DNA of 64,000 nucleotides from DATFXM01 sp035315885 (GTDB taxonomy: Bacteria; Acidobacteriota; Blastocatellia; UBA7656), in the NCBI GenBank assembly GCA_035315885.1, contig DATFXM010000111.1, forward strand, positions 14,777 to 78,776, read 5' to 3'. Shown in pieces: positions 34,948-43,286 of the stretch (its first letter is position 1; every line of letters begins with the position of its first letter). The translations under genes were made by a program, and so were the position numbers. The notes beneath the pieces are model-generated. The model saw only the letters and a list, made by a program, of their open reading frames with translations. It ran no database searches and was not told where the DNA came from.

Positions 34948-37209
34948 CTAATACTCAAACTTGTACTTCGCCTCGTCGGCAAGCGCGGGTCTGCTTGCAC
35001 TCACAATATCGATGAACCTGCCAAGCTTCTGCTTCAAATCCAAGCTGACTTCCGGGCGTTGATCGTACAAGTTGTGAAGCTCCGCCCCGTCGTTCTTCAA
35101 ATCAAATAATTGGAATGCCGCCGCCGCGCGATCGTAGATCAGCTTGTAGCCATCCTGCGTGATAATCATGAACTTCTTGTCCGTGGGCTGCGGGTACTGT
35201 TCTGGCCGGAGGTTCGGGAACTCCTTCTCGCGCAATGTCTGCTCACCAAAAATCGGCGGATGCACGAACGGCTCTCCCTTCATCAGCGCAAGCAGACTCA
35301 CACCGGTGTATTGCTCCGGACAAGGCGCCCCAACCACATTCAAAATCGTAGTCCCAAGGTCAACCGATGTGACGTAGTCCTGAACGCGTCTCGACGCAAG
35401 TCCCGGCACGTAAAATATCATCGGAATATGAGTCTGATCGCTGTAGAGCTGAGACGAGTGCCGATAAACGCGACGCTCTCCGAGAGACTCGGCATGATCG
35501 GCCATCAGCACAACAGCCGTGTCATTCAAGTGGCCGCTCTTCTCCAGCCACTCAAACAATCTGCCAAAATAGTGATCGGTAAACGCAATTTCACCATCGT
35601 ACAGATCGGTATTTCCGGAGCCAAAGTTAAAGTCACTATGCCGGGCGTACGGACGGTGAGGATCCACCGCGTAGATGAACGCGCAAAACGGCGCTTCTTT
35701 GGGGACGTTGCTTAGCGTTTCGATAGCGATGTCGATGCTTTCCGGAAGGTCTACGCCTTTAGCGTTGGAATCAACGTGCGCCCCTTTCACGTACCGCTTA
35801 AGCATCGGATATCGCCGCTGGGGAAACAACATTACGTTGTACCCGTTGTGACCCAATACCTCCGTCCAGCTCTCCACGGTAGCGTCCCAGTAGCTGGACT
35901 TCATGAACCTCGCGGCAGATTCAAAGGTGTTCGCCGAAGGACTGAATGCATTGTCGAAGACGATCGAGCGCAAGGCGAACCGATCAATCTCCGGCGAGGT
36001 GTTCCGCCCATAGCCATACACGCTTAAGTGATCTGCGCGGAGCGCATCTATGAAAATATAGATCACGTTCAAACGCTCCCGCACCGGACCGTCAGGCGCG
36101 TGTAGCGACGTTCGCTCGCGGAACCATTCAGTGCGCTGCTCTTCGCTCAAATCTCCGCCGATTGAATTATTGTCGATGCCGTCGCCAATTATTTCCGCTC
36201 TGTCCGGGTTGATCGCCGGGTTGCGATCGTCGGTGTCGCCCCCGGCAAGCACGCTCGAATACCCGTCGCGATCGAAATCGAGCACCCATTGAACGATCTT
36301 GAAATGCTGCTTTGCCTGCGTAGTCCGAGTCATCAGGTGAGTCTTCAGGTTCTGATTGGATCCGAACTCCGCAAACGTGAACACGCTGCCGGCCAGAATC
36401 AATGCGACGAACAACACCAGCAGCCCGCGCGACAGGCGCCCACTAAAAGCCCGTTCGTTGGCTCTTGTAAAATAACCAGAACCTATCAGCGTTATCGCCG
36501 ACCCAAAGCAAAGCAGAAACATCGAACGATGCAATGTGTATTCGTAGAGCTGAACTTCAACATGCGAATCGACGTAGTAGGCAAGCCCGATGACAACGCA
36601 GAGTCCCATGAACCACAAGGCTTTGATGGCTGGAGACATCTGCCGAACCGCGCGAGCCAGCCTCCAAAAAATCCGGCACGCAACTAGAAGCCCGAGGAGA
36701 ATTGCAACAATTAGAATCGCCTGATGCTTAAGCAATCTGCCATAAAGGTAAGGCAGCTTCTGCGCTTCGATGATCAACCCGGATACGTAAGCTTTCGATT
36801 GCGTTTGCACAATAAATACCGCGACGATCACCGCGGCGGCTACTGCTGCCGCGGCCACCTCGACTCGTCGCTCGGTGCCGATTCTGCCGGTCAGTAGCTT
36901 GCGAGTGAATGTTTGAAGCACACTTCCAGCGAGGGCTACAACGCCGATGATCAGTCCGATTGCCGCGCCGCTAACGGGACACAACGAAAAATACGCCGCG
37001 AATATCAGACGTTCTCGAAAGGAGTTGAACTCGGGCGAGAGATGCACCTGCAGGTCAATGATCTCGATCACCGCTAGCAACAGCGCGGCGAGCGACCCGG
37101 CCAGCGAGTAGCGGGCAAGCGAACTCGCAATCCTCGCGGGGGTGCCGTGCCGGCTTGCTTTGCGCTTCTGAAGATGTTCTGGGTTTAGAGTTGCCGGGCC
37201 TTGTACCAT
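34948..37209 (-). CDS. Membrane-bound sulfatase/phosphoglycerol-transferase-like protein
   Basis: The 753-residue protein has about seven N-terminal transmembrane helices (about 30-300) and a C-terminal alkaline-phosphatase/sulfatase-fold domain (about 385-720). The domain starts LNVIYIFIDALRADHLSVYG, where the first Asp is a metal ligand, followed by FSPSANTFESAARF (nucleophile region with Thr/Ser instead of the Cys/Ser-x-Pro-x-Arg of true sulfatases) and VVLMADHAESLGE and HIPMIFYVPG. The layout is like LtaS/OpgB-type transferases that decorate surface glycans. It overlaps the upstream epimerase gene by 25 bp and so belongs to the glycan operon. Its stop is followed by CTGAGTG heptamers. Confidence 0.8.
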   Translation of the reverse strand: MVQGPATLNPEHLQKRKASRHGTPARIASSLARYSLAGSLAALLLAVIEIIDLQVHLSPEFNSFRERLIFAAYFSLCPVSGAAIGLIIGVVALAGSVLQTFTRKLLTGRIGTERRVEVAAAAVAAAVIVAVFIVQTQSKAYVSGLIIEAQKLPYLYGRLLKHQAILIVAILLGLLVACRIFWRLARAVRQMSPAIKALWFMGLCVVIGLAYYVDSHVEVQLYEYTLHRSMFLLCFGSAITLIGSGYFTRANERAFSGRLSRGLLVLFVALILAGSVFTFAEFGSNQNLKTHLMTRTTQAKQHFKIVQWVLDFDRDGYSSVLAGGDTDDRNPAINPDRAEIIGDGIDNNSIGGDLSEEQRTEWFRERTSLHAPDGPVRERLNVIYIFIDALRADHLSVYGYGRNTSPEIDRFALRSIVFDNAFSPSANTFESAARFMKSSYWDATVESWTEVLGHNGYNVMLFPQRRYPMLKRYVKGAHVDSNAKGVDLPESIDIAIETLSNVPKEAPFCAFIYAVDPHRPYARHSDFNFGSGNTDLYDGEIAFTDHYFGRLFEWLEKSGHLNDTAVVLMADHAESLGERRVYRHSSQLYSDQTHIPMIFYVPGLASRRVQDYVTSVDLGTTILNVVGAPCPEQYTGVSLLALMKGEPFVHPPIFGEQTLREKEFPNLRPEQYPQPTDKKFMIITQDGYKLIYDRAAAAFQLFDLKNDGAELHNLYDQRPEVSLDLKQKLGRFIDIVSASRPALADEAKYKFEY

Positions 37210-38129
37210 TCGACCGTACGACGCAAGCCTTCTTCGAAGGGAACCTGCACGCTGTATCCGAATCCGCGCTGCGCGGCTTCTATTGATGCCTGGGAGTCTC
37301 TCACATCACCGGCTCGCGCGGCCTCGTGAATCGGATCCACATCGGCACCAATAATGTCTCGTAATCTCTCGAGCAGTTCCAAAAGTGAGTATCTTCCTCC
37401 ACATGCAACGTTGAACGCGCGTCCGCTCACGTCGCCCGCTTCGGACGCCAACAAGTTGGCCTGAACAACATTTTCCACGTAAGTAAAGTCGCGTGACTGG
37501 TGACCGTCGCCGTACACCGTCGGGCGCTCGCCCTGGAGCAAAGCGGTCACAAAACGTGGTATGACCGCGGCGTATTGTGACTCGGGGTCCTGTCTGGGTC
37601 CGAAAATGTTGAAGTAGCGCAACGCTACCCCTTCAAATCCGTAGACTCGCTTGAATACCGAAATGTAGTGCTCGGCCGCGAGCTTTGAAAGAGCATAAGG
37701 TGACACCGGGTCGGGACTCATGCTTTCGCGCTTTGGTAGCTCAAGCGTCTCGCCGTAAACCGAAGAGCTCGATGCGTACACGACCCGGCGTACGCTCGCG
37801 TCTCGTGCCGCCATCAATACATTCAAAGTTCCGGTTATGTTCACTTCGTGCGTGGTCAACGGATCAGCAACCGACCTTGGCACCGACCCAAGCGCTGCTT
37901 CATGAAAAACGATTTCTACTCCCTGCATTACGCGGGACACCGCGGCGCGATCTCTGATATCGGCCTTTATGAATTCAACGTCATTCCTGATCGGCTCCAG
38001 GTTTGCCTCTTTACCTGATACCAGGTTGTCAATTACTCGAACACGATGACCGTCGCGCACCAGCCTCTCGGCGATGTGACTTCCTATGAATCCCGCGCCG
38101 CCAGTCACCAGATAGGATTTCTTCGACAT
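37185..38129 (-). CDS. NAD-dependent epimerase/dehydratase (UDP-sugar 4-epimerase type)
   Basis: A 314-residue extended short-chain dehydrogenase acting on nucleotide sugars. It has the NAD-binding GGAGFIGSHIAERL, the Asp-Asn pair of VIDNLVSGKE, the catalytic Ser (YASSSSVYGE) and the YALSK motif (Tyr and Lys). RYFNIFGPRQDPESQYAAVIP and VYGDGHQSRDFTYVENV are typical of WbpP/GalE-type 4-epimerases. The substrate is likely a UDP-(N-acetyl)hexose for surface polysaccharide. It lies 43 bp after the carbamoyltransferase gene and overlaps the sulfatase-like gene. Confidence 0.9.
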   Translation of the reverse strand: MSKKSYLVTGGAGFIGSHIAERLVRDGHRVRVIDNLVSGKEANLEPIRNDVEFIKADIRDRAAVSRVMQGVEIVFHEAALGSVPRSVADPLTTHEVNITGTLNVLMAARDASVRRVVYASSSSVYGETLELPKRESMSPDPVSPYALSKLAAEHYISVFKRVYGFEGVALRYFNIFGPRQDPESQYAAVIPRFVTALLQGERPTVYGDGHQSRDFTYVENVVQANLLASEAGDVSGRAFNVACGGRYSLLELLERLRDIIGADVDPIHEAARAGDVRDSQASIEAAQRGFGYSVQVPFEEGLRRTVEWYKARQL

Positions 38130-38172
38130 TGAGCAATGACCCGGACTTCTGCGATGGAATTAGCTCCTCGTC

Positions 38173-39897
38173 TTACTTCTTTACGACAAAGTTACCGATA
38201 GCAAGGCAGTCGATGCCTGAACAATAAAAACCCCTTACCGCTTCTCGAGGAGTAGATACGACGGGCTCTCCAAAAAGATTGAACGACGTATTCAACAACA
38301 CCGGAGCACCAGTCAACTCGCCAAACCTGGTGAGTAACTTCCAGAATGATGAATTAGTCTTGCGGCTGACGGTGTGAACGCGAACCAGATCGTCGCCGAA
38401 CACCGCCGCAGGTATCACCGGCTGCTTACCCTCTCTTATTCTTGTGACGCCTTGAAGAAAATCCGTCAGACCGCTCGATTCAAAGAAGTCGGTTGCTCGC
38501 TCTTCTGGAACCGCCGCCGAAAACGGGCGGTAGTCTTCACGGTGCTTGATATAGGTATTGAGATTATCACGCATCATTTCATTGGCGGGCGAAGCCAGAA
38601 TGCTTCGAGCTCCAAGAGTGCGCGGACCAAACTCCATCGCGCCTCGAAACCATCCAACGATCTTGCCCTGGCTGAGCTGAAGCGCAACTTCAGAAACAAA
38701 TTTATCCTCGGTCAAAAAGTATTCGTAGGAGATCTTGCAGTTGTCGAGTACGCCCTTGATCGCATTGTCGTCGAATTGCGGGCCCAGGAAAGCATGTTCC
38801 ATCTTCTGATTCGAGGCGGCGCTGTTTTGCTGATGCCAGACCTGCAGGGCCGCGCCGATTGAACAGCCGGCATTGCCGGCGGCAGGTTGAACGAAGATGC
38901 GCTTAAAGCCCGCTCGACGTTCGACCGCGGAGTTCGCAAGACTATTGAGAGCAACGCCTCCTACCAGGCAGAGACTCTCTTCACCCGTAGCCCTGCGGTG
39001 CCGCGTGGCGATCTCGCACAACACGTCTTCTAAGTGAGATTGTACGGACGCGGCAAGATTGCGATGCTTGTCCGTAAGAGGATCGTCTTTATCGCGAGGC
39101 TTCAGACCGGCGCTCTCAAAGAACTTCGACGACATTTGAGGACCGGGTCTGAACGACTCACTAAAGTAGCTGAGGTCTACGGTGGGAAGACCTTTCGAGT
39201 CCACCGTGAGCATCTCCTCGAAGTACTTCAGGTATTCCGGCGTACCGGTTGGCGCGAGCCACATTGTCTTGTGCCAGTCGCCGTCTCCGAAACCCATCGC
39301 GGAGGTCACCGCGTTGTAGACCATCCCAATCGAATTCGGGTATTGAGCTTCGGCGCCGCGCACGATCCCGTCCCTCGAGCCCACGAAGAGGACCGTCGAG
39401 GTCATATCGCCTTTGTTGTCGGCGGAGACAATGGCCGCACGATCGAAGCCCGACGCATAGAACGCGCTCGCGGCGTGAGCAAGATGGTGATCGACGGTCA
39501 CGAACCGTCCCTTGCCCATGAGTCTCTCTTCGACCATTCGCCTCGTTCTAAGACGCTGCTTGAGTCCATTCAGACTGTCTACAAAGTATGGTGGGAACTC
39601 CTCGATTGGCGAAGCAGCCGACAGTTGAGTTGCGCGCGAGGACTCAAATGCGACTTCGCGATGAAACAACTTGTGAGGTTCCAGATAGTATGCGACGCAG
39701 TCGAGATTGTCGAATTTGATGCCGCCGCGTTCGAGGCAGAAGTCGATGGCGCGTTGAGGGAGTCCGCCGGCGTAATTCATGCCGACGTGGCGTATGCGGG
39801 CGAGTTTCTCTTCTTCGATGGCTGCTACAATGCGCCCGTCCTGAATGAGCGCGGCCGCCGCGTCTCTCTCCTGTCCGGAGATGCCAAGAATATTCAT
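38173..39897 (-). CDS. NodU/CmcH-family carbamoyltransferase
   Basis: A 574-residue enzyme that uses carbamoyl phosphate to carbamoylate a hydroxyl, typically of a sugar. N-terminal Kae1-like domain: ILGISGQERDAAAALIQDG, EEEKLARIRHVG and the metal-binding VDHHLAHAASAFYASGFDRA. A Gly-rich LCLVGGVALNSLAN follows, and the C-terminal domain has WFRGAMEFGPRTLGARSI, YRPFSAAVP and LLNTSFNLFGEPVV. It is full length. The gene starts a three-gene unit with the epimerase and sulfatase-like genes, pointing to a carbamoylated surface sugar. The product is inferred from the family and context. Confidence 0.92.
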   Translation of the reverse strand: MNILGISGQERDAAAALIQDGRIVAAIEEEKLARIRHVGMNYAGGLPQRAIDFCLERGGIKFDNLDCVAYYLEPHKLFHREVAFESSRATQLSAASPIEEFPPYFVDSLNGLKQRLRTRRMVEERLMGKGRFVTVDHHLAHAASAFYASGFDRAAIVSADNKGDMTSTVLFVGSRDGIVRGAEAQYPNSIGMVYNAVTSAMGFGDGDWHKTMWLAPTGTPEYLKYFEEMLTVDSKGLPTVDLSYFSESFRPGPQMSSKFFESAGLKPRDKDDPLTDKHRNLAASVQSHLEDVLCEIATRHRRATGEESLCLVGGVALNSLANSAVERRAGFKRIFVQPAAGNAGCSIGAALQVWHQQNSAASNQKMEHAFLGPQFDDNAIKGVLDNCKISYEYFLTEDKFVSEVALQLSQGKIVGWFRGAMEFGPRTLGARSILASPANEMMRDNLNTYIKHREDYRPFSAAVPEERATDFFESSGLTDFLQGVTRIREGKQPVIPAAVFGDDLVRVHTVSRKTNSSFWKLLTRFGELTGAPVLLNTSFNLFGEPVVSTPREAVRGFYCSGIDCLAIGNFVVKK

Positions 39898-39966
39898 TTA
39901 GTGATCCGTTCCATCGTTAGGACGAACACATACCATAAACATTCGAGGCTGAGATTTTCAAGACGG

Positions 39967-40032
39967 GTTTAGTGTTTAGGGTTTCTGTCCACTCATCTCG
40001 CCTAAACTCAAAACAGAAACCAGAAACCATTT
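39967..40032. repeat. Inverted GTTTCTG-type heptamer arms after potB
   Basis: On the minus strand, a few bases after the potB stop, TGGTTTC, TGGTTTC, TGTTTTG, AGTTTAG run in 7-bp register. After a spacer comes the inverted arm ACAGAAA, CCCTAAA, CACTAAA. It is the same unit family as the array at 15151. Confidence 0.82.
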
Positions 40033-40902
40033 TCATGCTAATTCGCTCGGTTTCAGGCCCGACCTGATCGCAATCAGCAACAACACCAGAACTGCCAGCG
40101 TAAGCAGAATCGACAGAGCTGAGCCGAACGGCTGATTCAATTGCGCAAACTGGTTCTGAATGAGATTGCCAATCATGACCGACTTCGCACCTCCCAGAAG
40201 GTCAGGAGTAATGAACGCGCCAAGCGACGGGATGAACACCAATACTATGCCTGCAATTAACCCCGGTCGCGACAAGGGCAGAGTCACTTTTGCAAACGTC
40301 CAGAAACGGTTCGCACCAAGGTCTTCGGCGGCTTCCAGCAAACGAACATCCAACTTCTCGAGGGCTACGTAGAGAGGCAGAACCATGAACGGAAGCTCGC
40401 CGTATACCTGGCCAACCAGTACTGCCAGGTCGTTGTACAACAGCTTGAGCGGCGCACCGGTCAACCCTGCAGACATGAATGCTGCATTCACCAGGCCTTC
40501 ACTTCTTAGCAGCAGCATCCACGCATAAGTGCGTATCAAAAAACTCGTCCAAAACGGGATCACCACTAACACCAGAAGCACTCGCTTCCACTTCTCCGCC
40601 GCGCGCAGCGCAATGTAGTACGCAACCGGATAACTGATCAGCAAACACAGCGCGGTAGTGCTTATGGCTACCCAGATCGTCCGCCTGTACGCGCTGAGAT
40701 AAACCGGATCAATCGCCCTCGCATAATTTGAAAAACTGAATTCGTAAATGGTCTTGCCGTAAGGCCCGCGCGACGCAAGACTCACAACGATGATGATCAC
40801 CAGAGGCGCAATAAGCAGAACCAACAGGCAAGCCACCAGGGGAAGAATCAGGGTCGCGCCGCCACGCCTCTGAGAACGCTCATTGTTATGCTCTCGCAAC
40901 AT
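40033..40902 (-). CDS. potB: ABC transporter permease, spermidine/putrescine type (PotB-like)
   Basis: A 289-residue inner-membrane permease with six predicted helices and the cytoplasmic EAA loop that contacts the ATPase (EAAEDLGANRFWTFAKVTLP, followed by SRPGLIAGI). The FIPSLGAFITPDLLGGAKS segment is characteristic of PotB. It starts 2 bp after the potA-like stop, so the two are co-transcribed. The second permease (potC) and the binding protein (potD) that normally follow are absent, and the next gene downstream is a carbamoyltransferase. Polyamine import is the family function, but the substrate is not proved. Confidence 0.88.
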   Translation of the reverse strand: MLREHNNERSQRRGGATLILPLVACLLVLLIAPLVIIIVVSLASRGPYGKTIYEFSFSNYARAIDPVYLSAYRRTIWVAISTTALCLLISYPVAYYIALRAAEKWKRVLLVLVVIPFWTSFLIRTYAWMLLLRSEGLVNAAFMSAGLTGAPLKLLYNDLAVLVGQVYGELPFMVLPLYVALEKLDVRLLEAAEDLGANRFWTFAKVTLPLSRPGLIAGIVLVFIPSLGAFITPDLLGGAKSVMIGNLIQNQFAQLNQPFGSALSILLTLAVLVLLLIAIRSGLKPSELA

Positions 40903-40904
40903 TT

Positions 40905-41987
40905 CTATTCGGGGATGATCAGCGTGGCTGCCGGGTCCCAGTGGATAGTGACGCGCTCGCCGACTCTGCCATCGGTCGATTCAAACTGGACGTCGTTTTG
41001 TTCGACAACTGTTAGGCGCTGCCCATCATTCAGCTCGACCACCCACTGCGTGCTTTCACCGAGGTAAACTCCTGAATCAATCTTCGCGTCGAGCATCGCA
41101 CCCGGTTGCGCGGATGAGGCGGATCCAAAACGAATCTTTTCGGGACGGATCATCACCCGGACCTGGCGATCGGGCAACGCCTCGCTTTGTTGTACGAGAA
41201 TCCGCGAGGCTCCAATCCTGATTGAAGCAAAACCGTCGACAACAGATTCGACCACACCGCGCAGGATGTTGGAGACACCGATGAACCCGGCTACGAATTC
41301 GTTTTGCGGGCGTTCGTAGATTTCCGCGGCGCTGCCGGTTTGCTCTATTCGGCCTAAGTTCATCACCACGATGCGATCACTCATCGTCAATGCTTCTTCC
41401 TGGTCGTGAGTCACGTACACAAAACTGATGCCGACTCGCCGCTGCAGCCGTTTCAGCTCGACCTGCATCTGTTTTCTGAGCTTCAAATCGAGCGCGGCGA
41501 GCGGTTCATCAAGGAGCAGCACCCGCGGCTCGAGCACGAGCGCACGTGCAAGCGCGACTCTTTGCTGCTGGCCTCCGGACAACTCGGCCGGTTTGCGCGC
41601 TTCCATTCCTTCCAGGCGCACCATCGCGAGAGCTTCGTTTACTAACTGCGCGATCTTGTCGCGTCGTTCGCCGCGCCTTTCGAGCCCAAATGCGACGTTT
41701 CCGAAAACATCCAAATGCGGGAATAGAGCGTAGTGTTGAAATACGGTGGTCACATTACGACGATAGGGTGGGACAAGCGTAACATCGGAACCACCGAGGA
41801 CCACAGATCCCTCGTCGGGAGTTTCAAAGCCGGCAATCACTCGCAACAACGTGGTCTTACCGCAACCCGACGGTCCCAGCAGCGTGAGAAACTCTCCGCT
41901 TCGCACTTCCAGAGAAACGGAATCCACGGCGGTGACACTCCCGAACCGCCTCGTGATTTCTTTGAGTTCTATCTCGTAGCCTTGCAT
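40905..41987 (-). CDS. potA: ABC transporter ATP-binding protein, spermidine/putrescine type (PotA-like)
   Basis: A 360-residue ATPase of the CUT1/PotA kind. Walker A is GPSGCGKTTLL (about 38-48), the Q-loop is in TTVFQHYALFPH, the signature is LSGGQQQRVALARAL, Walker B is VLLLDEPLAALD, and the switch His is in VTHDQEEAL. A C-terminal TOBE domain (about 280-355) has VMIRPEKIRFG and IHWDPAATLIIPE. Start at 41987 gives the expected N-terminus. It is paired with potB only. Confidence 0.9.
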   Translation of the reverse strand: MQGYEIELKEITRRFGSVTAVDSVSLEVRSGEFLTLLGPSGCGKTTLLRVIAGFETPDEGSVVLGGSDVTLVPPYRRNVTTVFQHYALFPHLDVFGNVAFGLERRGERRDKIAQLVNEALAMVRLEGMEARKPAELSGGQQQRVALARALVLEPRVLLLDEPLAALDLKLRKQMQVELKRLQRRVGISFVYVTHDQEEALTMSDRIVVMNLGRIEQTGSAAEIYERPQNEFVAGFIGVSNILRGVVESVVDGFASIRIGASRILVQQSEALPDRQVRVMIRPEKIRFGSASSAQPGAMLDAKIDSGVYLGESTQWVVELNDGQRLTVVEQNDVQFESTDGRVGERVTIHWDPAATLIIPE

Positions 41988-42222
41988 TCTTTTTCGATAT
42001 GACCTTCGGCTCGATACTTCGCGGCGAAGACTCTTGCCAAAGCAATCGCAGAATAGTTGAGGGAGTGGGGTGAATCAAGGAGCTGTCAGAGGCTCGAGAA
42101 TGTTTCAAAGTATTCAGACTCTTGTTGCAAAAAAGCAGTCCTAAAAGACGTCTATTGTTGATAGGGAATAAAAATCGGACTGAAGTTTTAATCATTAAGA
42201 GCTCACTCTTGGAGAATATAGG

Positions 42223-42396
42223 ATGAAGCTATTGGCGTTTTTCAGAAATCACACACACTACTGGGGCGTTCCACACGAACGGGCAATTGATAACAAGGTG
42301 GTTATGACCTGCTACGAATGCGGGGCCGAGCGTCAGGTAAGAATCGAATTGCGGCCTTCTCCTGTCAACGTGGTAAAGGACGACCTGGCGGCATGA
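42223..42396 (+). CDS. 57-residue CxxC protein (zinc-ribbon-like)
   Basis: The frame begins at ATG 42223 with GGAG 9 bp upstream, and ends at a TGA followed by heptamers and then a clear terminator at 42554. It encodes 57 residues with a histidine-rich N-terminus (RNHTHYWGVPHE) and a single knuckle CYECG (Cys30 and Cys33), followed by a basic ERQVRIELRP. Together the His and Cys residues could hold a metal. I do not recognise the family. It sits alone between potA and the acetyltransferase genes, on the opposite strand. Its own ribosome-binding site and terminator support expression. Confidence 0.6.
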   Translation: MKLLAFFRNHTHYWGVPHERAIDNKVVMTCYECGAERQVRIELRPSPVNVVKDDLAA

Positions 42397-42480
42397 GAGT
42401 TCTGAGTCCTGAGTTCTGAGTGCGCGGACGGCAAACCCTTGGCCTGCGACTCAGCAGTCAGGACTCAGAACTCAGAAAGG
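42397..42480. repeat. Inverted CTGAGTN heptamers after the 57-residue gene
   Basis: GAGTTCTGAGTCCTGAGTTCTGAGTGCG follows the stop in a 7-bp period (three CTGAGTN units), and an inverted arm (ACTCAGCAGTCAGGACTCAGAACTCAG) lies at 42449-42476, giving a long imperfect hairpin. Confidence 0.85.
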
Positions 42481-42553
42481 TTCCCCCACCCAAAATTCAA
42501 CCCCGAAGGGGTTGCAGGATCTGTACAGGCTTCCTGATACACATGGTCTTCTG

Positions 42554-42577
42554 CAACCCCGTTGGGGTTGTTTTTTT
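42554..42577 (+). terminator. Rho-independent terminator
   Basis: Perfect 7-bp stem CAACCCC/GGGGTTG with a GTT loop, followed directly by seven T residues. It is oriented to end transcription of the 57-residue gene and is the clearest canonical terminator in the window. Confidence 0.85.
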
Positions 42578-42583
42578 ATGCGT

Positions 42584-42645
42584 GACTTTCCCAGGGTAGC
42601 CGCAGCCGTCAACCCTGGCTGGATGACGTAACCCTGTTGGGGTTG
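42584..42645. repeat. REP-like element (GACTTTCCC-GGTAGCC-CAACCCT)
   Basis: GACTTTCCCAGGGTAGCCGC, CAACCCTGGCTGGATGACGT, then AACCCTGTTGGGGTT. The third copy of the element also seen near 10608 and 34861, again in a convergent intergenic space. Confidence 0.7.
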
Positions 42646-42649
42646 GCAC

Positions 42650-43228
42650 TCAGCACTCAGAACTCAGAACTTTCCCCTCGAGCCTGTAGCCCGCACCGCA
42701 GGCGGAACAACTCACTCGACCCTCCTCCGATACATCCAGCCTGATACCGCATTGACACATCCACCCAACTACCCGGCCGGGATTCCCAACCACCAGTGCA
42801 TAGTCCGGTACGTCACGGGTGACAACAGCTCCGGCACCGATAAACGCGTACCGCCCTATCGTGTTCCCGCAAACAACCGTGGCATTCGCGCCAATCGACG
42901 CGCCTTTCTGTACCAGCGTTCTCTTGTATTCATCCTTGCGCGAAACATGACTCCGCGGATTGACCACATTGGTGAACACCATCGAAGGTCCGCAAAACAC
43001 ATCATCTTCCAGCACGACCCCGGTGTACACCGATACGTTGTTCTGAATTTTGACGTTGTCTCCAATAGTAACCTGCGGCGAAATCACTACGTTCTGGCCG
43101 ATGTTGCATCTCTTGCCAATCCTTGAGCCAGCCATCACGTGGGAAAAGTGCCAGATCTTGGTTCCTTCACCGATTTCGCACGGCTCGTCCACATAACTAG
43201 ATTCGTGCACGAAATAAGTCTTTTCCAT
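42650..43228 (-). CDS. Left-handed beta-helix acetyltransferase (WbpD/WlbB-like)
   Basis: A 192-residue hexapeptide-repeat acyltransferase: HFSHVMAGSRIGKRCNIGQN, VVISPQVTIGDNVKIQNNVS and IGANATVVCGNTIGRYAFIGAGAVVTRDVPDY are cut here to the repeat cores IG.., VVIG-type. EKTYFVHESSYVDEPCEIGEGTKIWHFSH (in parts EIGEGTKIWHFSH) is typical of WbpD-type enzymes that N-acetylate the 3-amino group of UDP-2-acetamido-3-amino-glucuronate. A C-terminal tail has two CxC/CxxC knuckles. The last six residues (VLSSEC) and the stop are encoded by the heptamer array. It lies 58 bp after the WlbA-like dehydrogenase gene. Confidence 0.85.
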   Translation of the reverse strand: MEKTYFVHESSYVDEPCEIGEGTKIWHFSHVMAGSRIGKRCNIGQNVVISPQVTIGDNVKIQNNVSVYTGVVLEDDVFCGPSMVFTNVVNPRSHVSRKDEYKRTLVQKGASIGANATVVCGNTIGRYAFIGAGAVVTRDVPDYALVVGNPGRVVGWMCQCGIRLDVSEEGRVSCSACGAGYRLEGKVLSSEC

Positions 43229-43286
43229 TTTTCAGCTCCAGCTAACCGACGTTCATCGGAACCAGCAATCAAGCCGATATTATTAA

